DNA of 10,127 nt from Euperipatoides rowelli. Lineage: Eukaryota > Onychophora > Udeonychophora > Euonychophora > Peripatopsidae. Shown piece by piece: positions 8,023 through 10,127 of this stretch. The position numbers and the translations under genes are program-made. The notes under the pieces are model-generated. The model saw nothing but the letters and a program-made list of their open reading frames with translations, did not search any database and was not told the DNA's origin. Position 1 is the stretch's first letter; every line of letters begins with the position of its first letter. Location: the NCBI GenBank assembly GCA_003024985.2, contig PXIH01S0030163.1. One strand, given 5' to 3'.

Positions 8023-8115
8023 TTCACCCTTGGGAAAACTCCAGCTTCCAGTTTTATAGCCTGGATTTGAACCCTGTCCAAATCCAGTGTTATAAATCAT
8101 TCTAGCCACTAACCT
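7986..8115 (-). mobile_element. Probable tRNA-derived SINE, head portion
   Basis: On the minus strand GGTTCAAATCC (8073-8063) matches the RNA polymerase III B-box consensus GGTTCRANTCC. Upstream, GGTTAGTGGCTAGAATG (from about 8114) resembles the A-box region of tRNA-derived SINEs. Counted from the first base of that segment, the distance to the end of the B box is about 52 bp, close to that in tRNA. The sequence is not a foldable tRNA gene, because clear acceptor and anticodon stems are missing. I do not recognise the family, and the lower-coordinate limit is arbitrary. Confidence 0.55.
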
Positions 8116-8135
8116 ATTTTTTTTATCATTGTTGC

Positions 8136-8151
8136 AGTCCTTTTTAGGACT
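8136..8151. repeat. Perfect 6-bp hairpin with T4 loop
   Basis: AGTCCT, a TTTT loop and AGGACT form a perfect stem-loop, followed by a run of A. It looks like a terminator hairpin, but in eukaryotic DNA no such role is expected. It lies just beyond the putative SINE head. Confidence 0.35.
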
Positions 8152-8580
8152 AAAAAACCTTCCCAAAAGGGTAATCAATTGTTTCTTTAATGTTATGTTT
8201 TTGTTGTATTTTCCTTCTTATTTTTTAAGTAGTTTAATGTTATGTTGTTATATTTATTCACATCCCCCAAATGCACAATTTTTACCTAGTTCAGAGCAAA
8301 TGTTAATACTTGAGAATATTTCGTTTTATGATTAGTAATGTCCTACCCAAATTAATCTTGATTTGGGGACCCCCGCTATTTTTAAAAATTGTGAAAAAAA
8401 TATTCTGAACATTAACCGATTTAAATTTTTTTTTCCAGTTTTAAAGCTAAATATATTTTTAGAAATAAAAAAAAAATATATTTCCAAACATCATTTGAGA
8501 AACAGGCTGCAGTCACAAGTAAATATTAGTATTAATTTCAGAAATGCTGTAAGAGTGGATTAATTTTTGATTCATTTCAT
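8152..8580. other. AT-rich non-coding DNA
   Basis: The open frames at 8129-8335 and 8363-8563 (66-68 codons, plus) show no domain, no family resemblance and an Ile/Phe/Leu/Asn-rich composition. I regard them as chance ORFs. On the minus strand this would be intron or downstream sequence of the WD40 gene, but no further exon is recognised. Confidence 0.5.
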
Positions 8581-8790
8581 TTAAATTTCCTTTTTCTTAA
8601 AAAAAAAAAAAATCAANAAACCAATTTTTTTTTTTTTCAATAAAGGAAATTAGAAAAAAAAAAAAAAAAGAGAGGGTGGGATAGTGGAGAGAAATAAAAA
8701 AATGGATAAACAATATTGCCTCACCCCAAAAAAATCTAACATTAAAAAAAAAAAAAAAAATGGAATTTTTTCTTTAAAAAAAATATAATA
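8581..8790. repeat. Low-complexity poly-A/poly-T tract
   Basis: Several A and T homopolymers of about 9-17 bases sit close together, with one purine patch (about 8670-8695, GAGAGGGTGGGATAG) and an undetermined base at 8617. Stacked homopolymers like these can be poly-A tails of retroposons, and they are prone to sequencing error. No gene is present. Confidence 0.75.
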
Positions 8791-8880
8791 ATAATCCAAA
8801 TGAAAAGCAGGACAACTTTTAAAGCTAATTCATAAGAAAGCAACACACGGACAGAAGTCCATGAGTGTAAAATACAAAAA

Positions 8881-8912
8881 TATTCTGATAAGTTAATATT
8901 CTGATAAGTTAA
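8881..8912. repeat. Exact 16-bp tandem duplication
   Basis: TATTCTGATAAGTTAA occurs twice back to back (8881-8896 and 8897-8912) without a mismatch. It sits a few bases inside the intron side of the WD40 exon's donor. The lack of divergence points to a recent slippage or repair event. Confidence 0.9.
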
Positions 8913-8918
8913 TAATTT

Positions 8919-8924
8919 ACTTAC
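8919..8924 (-). promoter_or_regulatory. 5' splice site of the WD40 exon
   Basis: The minus strand reads CCATCAGT then GTAAGT, a near-consensus donor. Reading past it gives an immediate in-frame stop (GTG TAA), so the open frame ends where the donor is. Confidence 0.7.
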
Positions 8925-9102
8925 ACTGATGGAGAAAAACTAATCCTATATAATGACCGATTGTGAGGATGCCAATGTTTCAGATGCGGCCCTTTCTGTC
9001 TTGCATCTTTGATTATAATTTGCCCTAATTCATCTCCTATAGCCAAAATATCTTTACTGTTAGGTTGCCAAGCTACACAAGTAGGTAAGAGTCCCAAGGA
9101 TG
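8925..9102 (-). CDS. Internal exon of a WD40 protein, WDR77/MEP50-like (partial gene)
   Basis: This exon encodes part of a beta-propeller WD40 protein, most like WDR77/MEP50, the cofactor that brings substrates such as Sm proteins and histones to the arginine methyltransferase PRMT5. The minus strand reads a 178-bp open segment: 2 bases, 58 full codons, 2 bases. It contains LPTCVAWQPNSKD, then ILAIGDELGQIIIKDAR, and ends HNRSLYRISFSPS. The LPT..AW.P, GDE.G and FSP landmarks and their spacing resemble one propeller blade plus the start of the next in WDR77. The acceptor is excellent (T-rich tract, TTTTCTTAG ending at 9103) and the donor is GTAAGT (8924-8919). No stop or frameshift is seen and codons look ordinary. 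The preceding and following exons were not found. Another WD40 family is possible, but a coding exon is likely. Confidence 0.72.
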
Positions 9103-9133
9103 CTAAGAAAATGAAAAAATAAAAATAAAAAAT
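9103..9133 (-). promoter_or_regulatory. 3' splice site and polypyrimidine tract of the WD40 exon
   Basis: The minus strand reads a pyrimidine-rich run with many T, ending TTTTCTTAG directly before the exon. It fits a strong metazoan acceptor and fixes the exon start at 9102. Confidence 0.7.
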
Positions 9134-9328
9134 GTGAAGGAACCTAGATATTTAAAGATGAATCACTCAACACAGCTCAGAGCAATCACAAACAAAACAT
9201 TTATCCTTATTTTCCTAATTAAAATTGTTCATACTTGAGTAATTAAAATAATGACTGCCTAAATTAATAGATGTGGCAAGCAAAACATAATCACGAAGTA
9301 AAATTATTTTATATTAATCTATTATAAT
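9134..9328. other. Intron sequence upstream of the WD40 exon
   Basis: This is AT-rich sequence with no ORF or second exon recognised on either strand. By position it is the intron preceding the exon on the minus strand. Confidence 0.5.
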
Positions 9329-9490
9329 CAGTGTTGGGAAGAATACTAGAAAAATGTAATTGGGCTCAATTACAATTACTTTACCTTTATTCCTACTGAT
9401 TACAAGTAAAAATTGTTTTAGAAATGTAATCTGATAAATTACAACTCGATTACAATTACTTTTCACTAATTTTCAATATTACAATTACCC
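9329..9490 (+). mobile_element. Fragment of a dispersed element beginning CAGTGTTGGG
   Basis: The segment starts CAGTGTTGGGAAGAATACTAG and then repeats ATTACAATTACTT (9369-9381 and 9449-9461) with a third partial copy at 9478-9488, between GATTACAAGTAA and GTAATCTGAT. Short elements that open CAGTGTTGGG and carry GTTAC/GTAAT repeats are widespread in animal genomes and are usually classed as non-autonomous DNA transposons. No matching inverted end is seen on the right, so it is truncated or diverged. The exact family is not recognised. Confidence 0.6.
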
Positions 9491-9491
9491 T

Positions 9492-9535
9492 TGATGATGA
9501 TGATGGTAAAACTGCAAGACCCCCCCCCCCCTCCC
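9492..9535. repeat. (GAT)n microsatellite and C12 run
   Basis: GATGATGATGATGG lies at about 9493-9506. After 13 bases a run of twelve C (9520-9531) is followed by TCCC. This is simple sequence at the right edge of the CAGTGTTGGG fragment. It mirrors the G run at 7002-7019 in opposite orientation. Confidence 0.75.
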
Positions 9536-9544
9536 ACACCTAAT

Positions 9545-10127
9545 TTTTTAAAATAAATTTGTTTACTAGAGGAAGATTGTGTGTTGGGCATTTAAAAATT
9601 TCCCTCCCAACAGCCCCAATTGCTTCACATGACCAGTATTCCAGATATTACTTGATCTTCACTAAAATGTTTGCATACTTCTTGTAGAAAACCCTTTGCA
9701 TATTTATTCATAAAAAGTTAGTAATGACATTTTTTGGACTGGATGTGCTGTTTTTAATGGTTTGGCTAAAAGAATATTAAATTAAAATAAATTATGAGGA
9801 GTCGTAAATTTACAATAATTACAGACTTACAGTATATTCACATTTATAGTAATAGGTAGCTGTTTTTTTTTAACAATATTATTTTATTAGGAGTTTAGAG
9901 CACAAAGCAGCAAATTCAATGCAATGCTTTTAAATTTTAATGAAAAGTTGACAACAATCGAGTAATTGATAAGTTGTATAATGACAATCAAGTATAATCA
10001 GGCTAGAGATCAAATTATTGATGTAACCACCTAGCTCTAATGGTGGCCATTTCTAAAAAACGAATTGCATGAAATTGAATTTTTGGGGGATTTTGAGATT
10101 TTTCATTAAGAGTAACAATATTGCACA
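9545..10127. other. AT-rich non-coding DNA to the right edge
   Basis: No gene, RNA or clear repeat is seen. I looked on the minus strand for the preceding WDR77-like exon, which should end near a LWD.R motif, and did not find it. If the gene is intact, that exon lies beyond 10127 or is too diverged to see. Confidence 0.5.

Noticed and set aside
8063-8115. Functional tRNA gene on the minus strand
   Set aside because: B box is good, but acceptor and anticodon stems do not form; a SINE head fits better.
8129-8563. Two plus-strand frames of 66-68 codons as a possible gene
   Set aside because: No motifs, low-complexity composition, and they sit in the probable intron of a minus-strand gene.
10020-10127. 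Second exon of the minus-strand gene near the right edge
   Set aside because: A TTTTTTAG acceptor-like site exists, but the open segment is very short and has no WD40 features.

Overview
This window looks like AT-rich animal nuclear DNA, probably invertebrate. It has long non-coding stretches, many A/T homopolymers, decayed transposons of metazoan type, and one short open segment with spliceosomal splice signals at both ends. There are no bacterial-style operons or closely packed ORFs. I cannot name the species. Most of the window is intronic or intergenic repeat-rich DNA, and most ORFs of 60-80 codons in it are probably chance.

Layout: (1) 1-151 holds two degenerate copies of an ~81-bp direct repeat, each with the same 9-bp hairpin. 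(2) 202-3417 is AT-rich DNA with no convincing gene. It has one good hairpin and two identical 12-mers containing TAGGCCTA. (3) 3418-5893 is a decayed, near full-length hAT-superfamily DNA transposon of the ZBED5/Buster type. It has recognisable ends, a subterminal inverted repeat, a BED finger, a hAT transposase body and a C-terminal dimerisation domain, broken by at least four frameshifts and six in-frame stops. (4) About 6604-6925 is a broken fragment of a non-LTR retrotransposon reverse transcriptase. (5) 7340-7740 is a less AT-rich block with a TATA box, an inverted CCAAT, AATAAA and an 18S-rRNA-like 17-mer; it could be a promoter or an LTR relic. (6) About 7986-8115 looks like the head of a tRNA-derived SINE on the minus strand. 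(7) 8925-9102, minus strand, is the one likely functional host coding segment. It is a 178-bp internal exon with a good acceptor and donor, encoding 58 complete codons of a WD40 protein that best resembles WDR77/MEP50, the PRMT5 partner. (8) About 9329-9490 is a fragment of a dispersed element beginning CAGTGTTGGG.

The parts do not form a shared pathway. The simplest reading is a host gene on the minus strand (WDR77-like) whose intron or flanking DNA has collected transposons. Other exons of that gene were not found here, so they lie outside the window, are too short or diverged to see, or are separated by a long intron carrying the mobile elements. I found no new multi-gene system. The points most worth checking are the small WD40 exon, which is too short for a 60-codon ORF cut-off, and the structured repeats.
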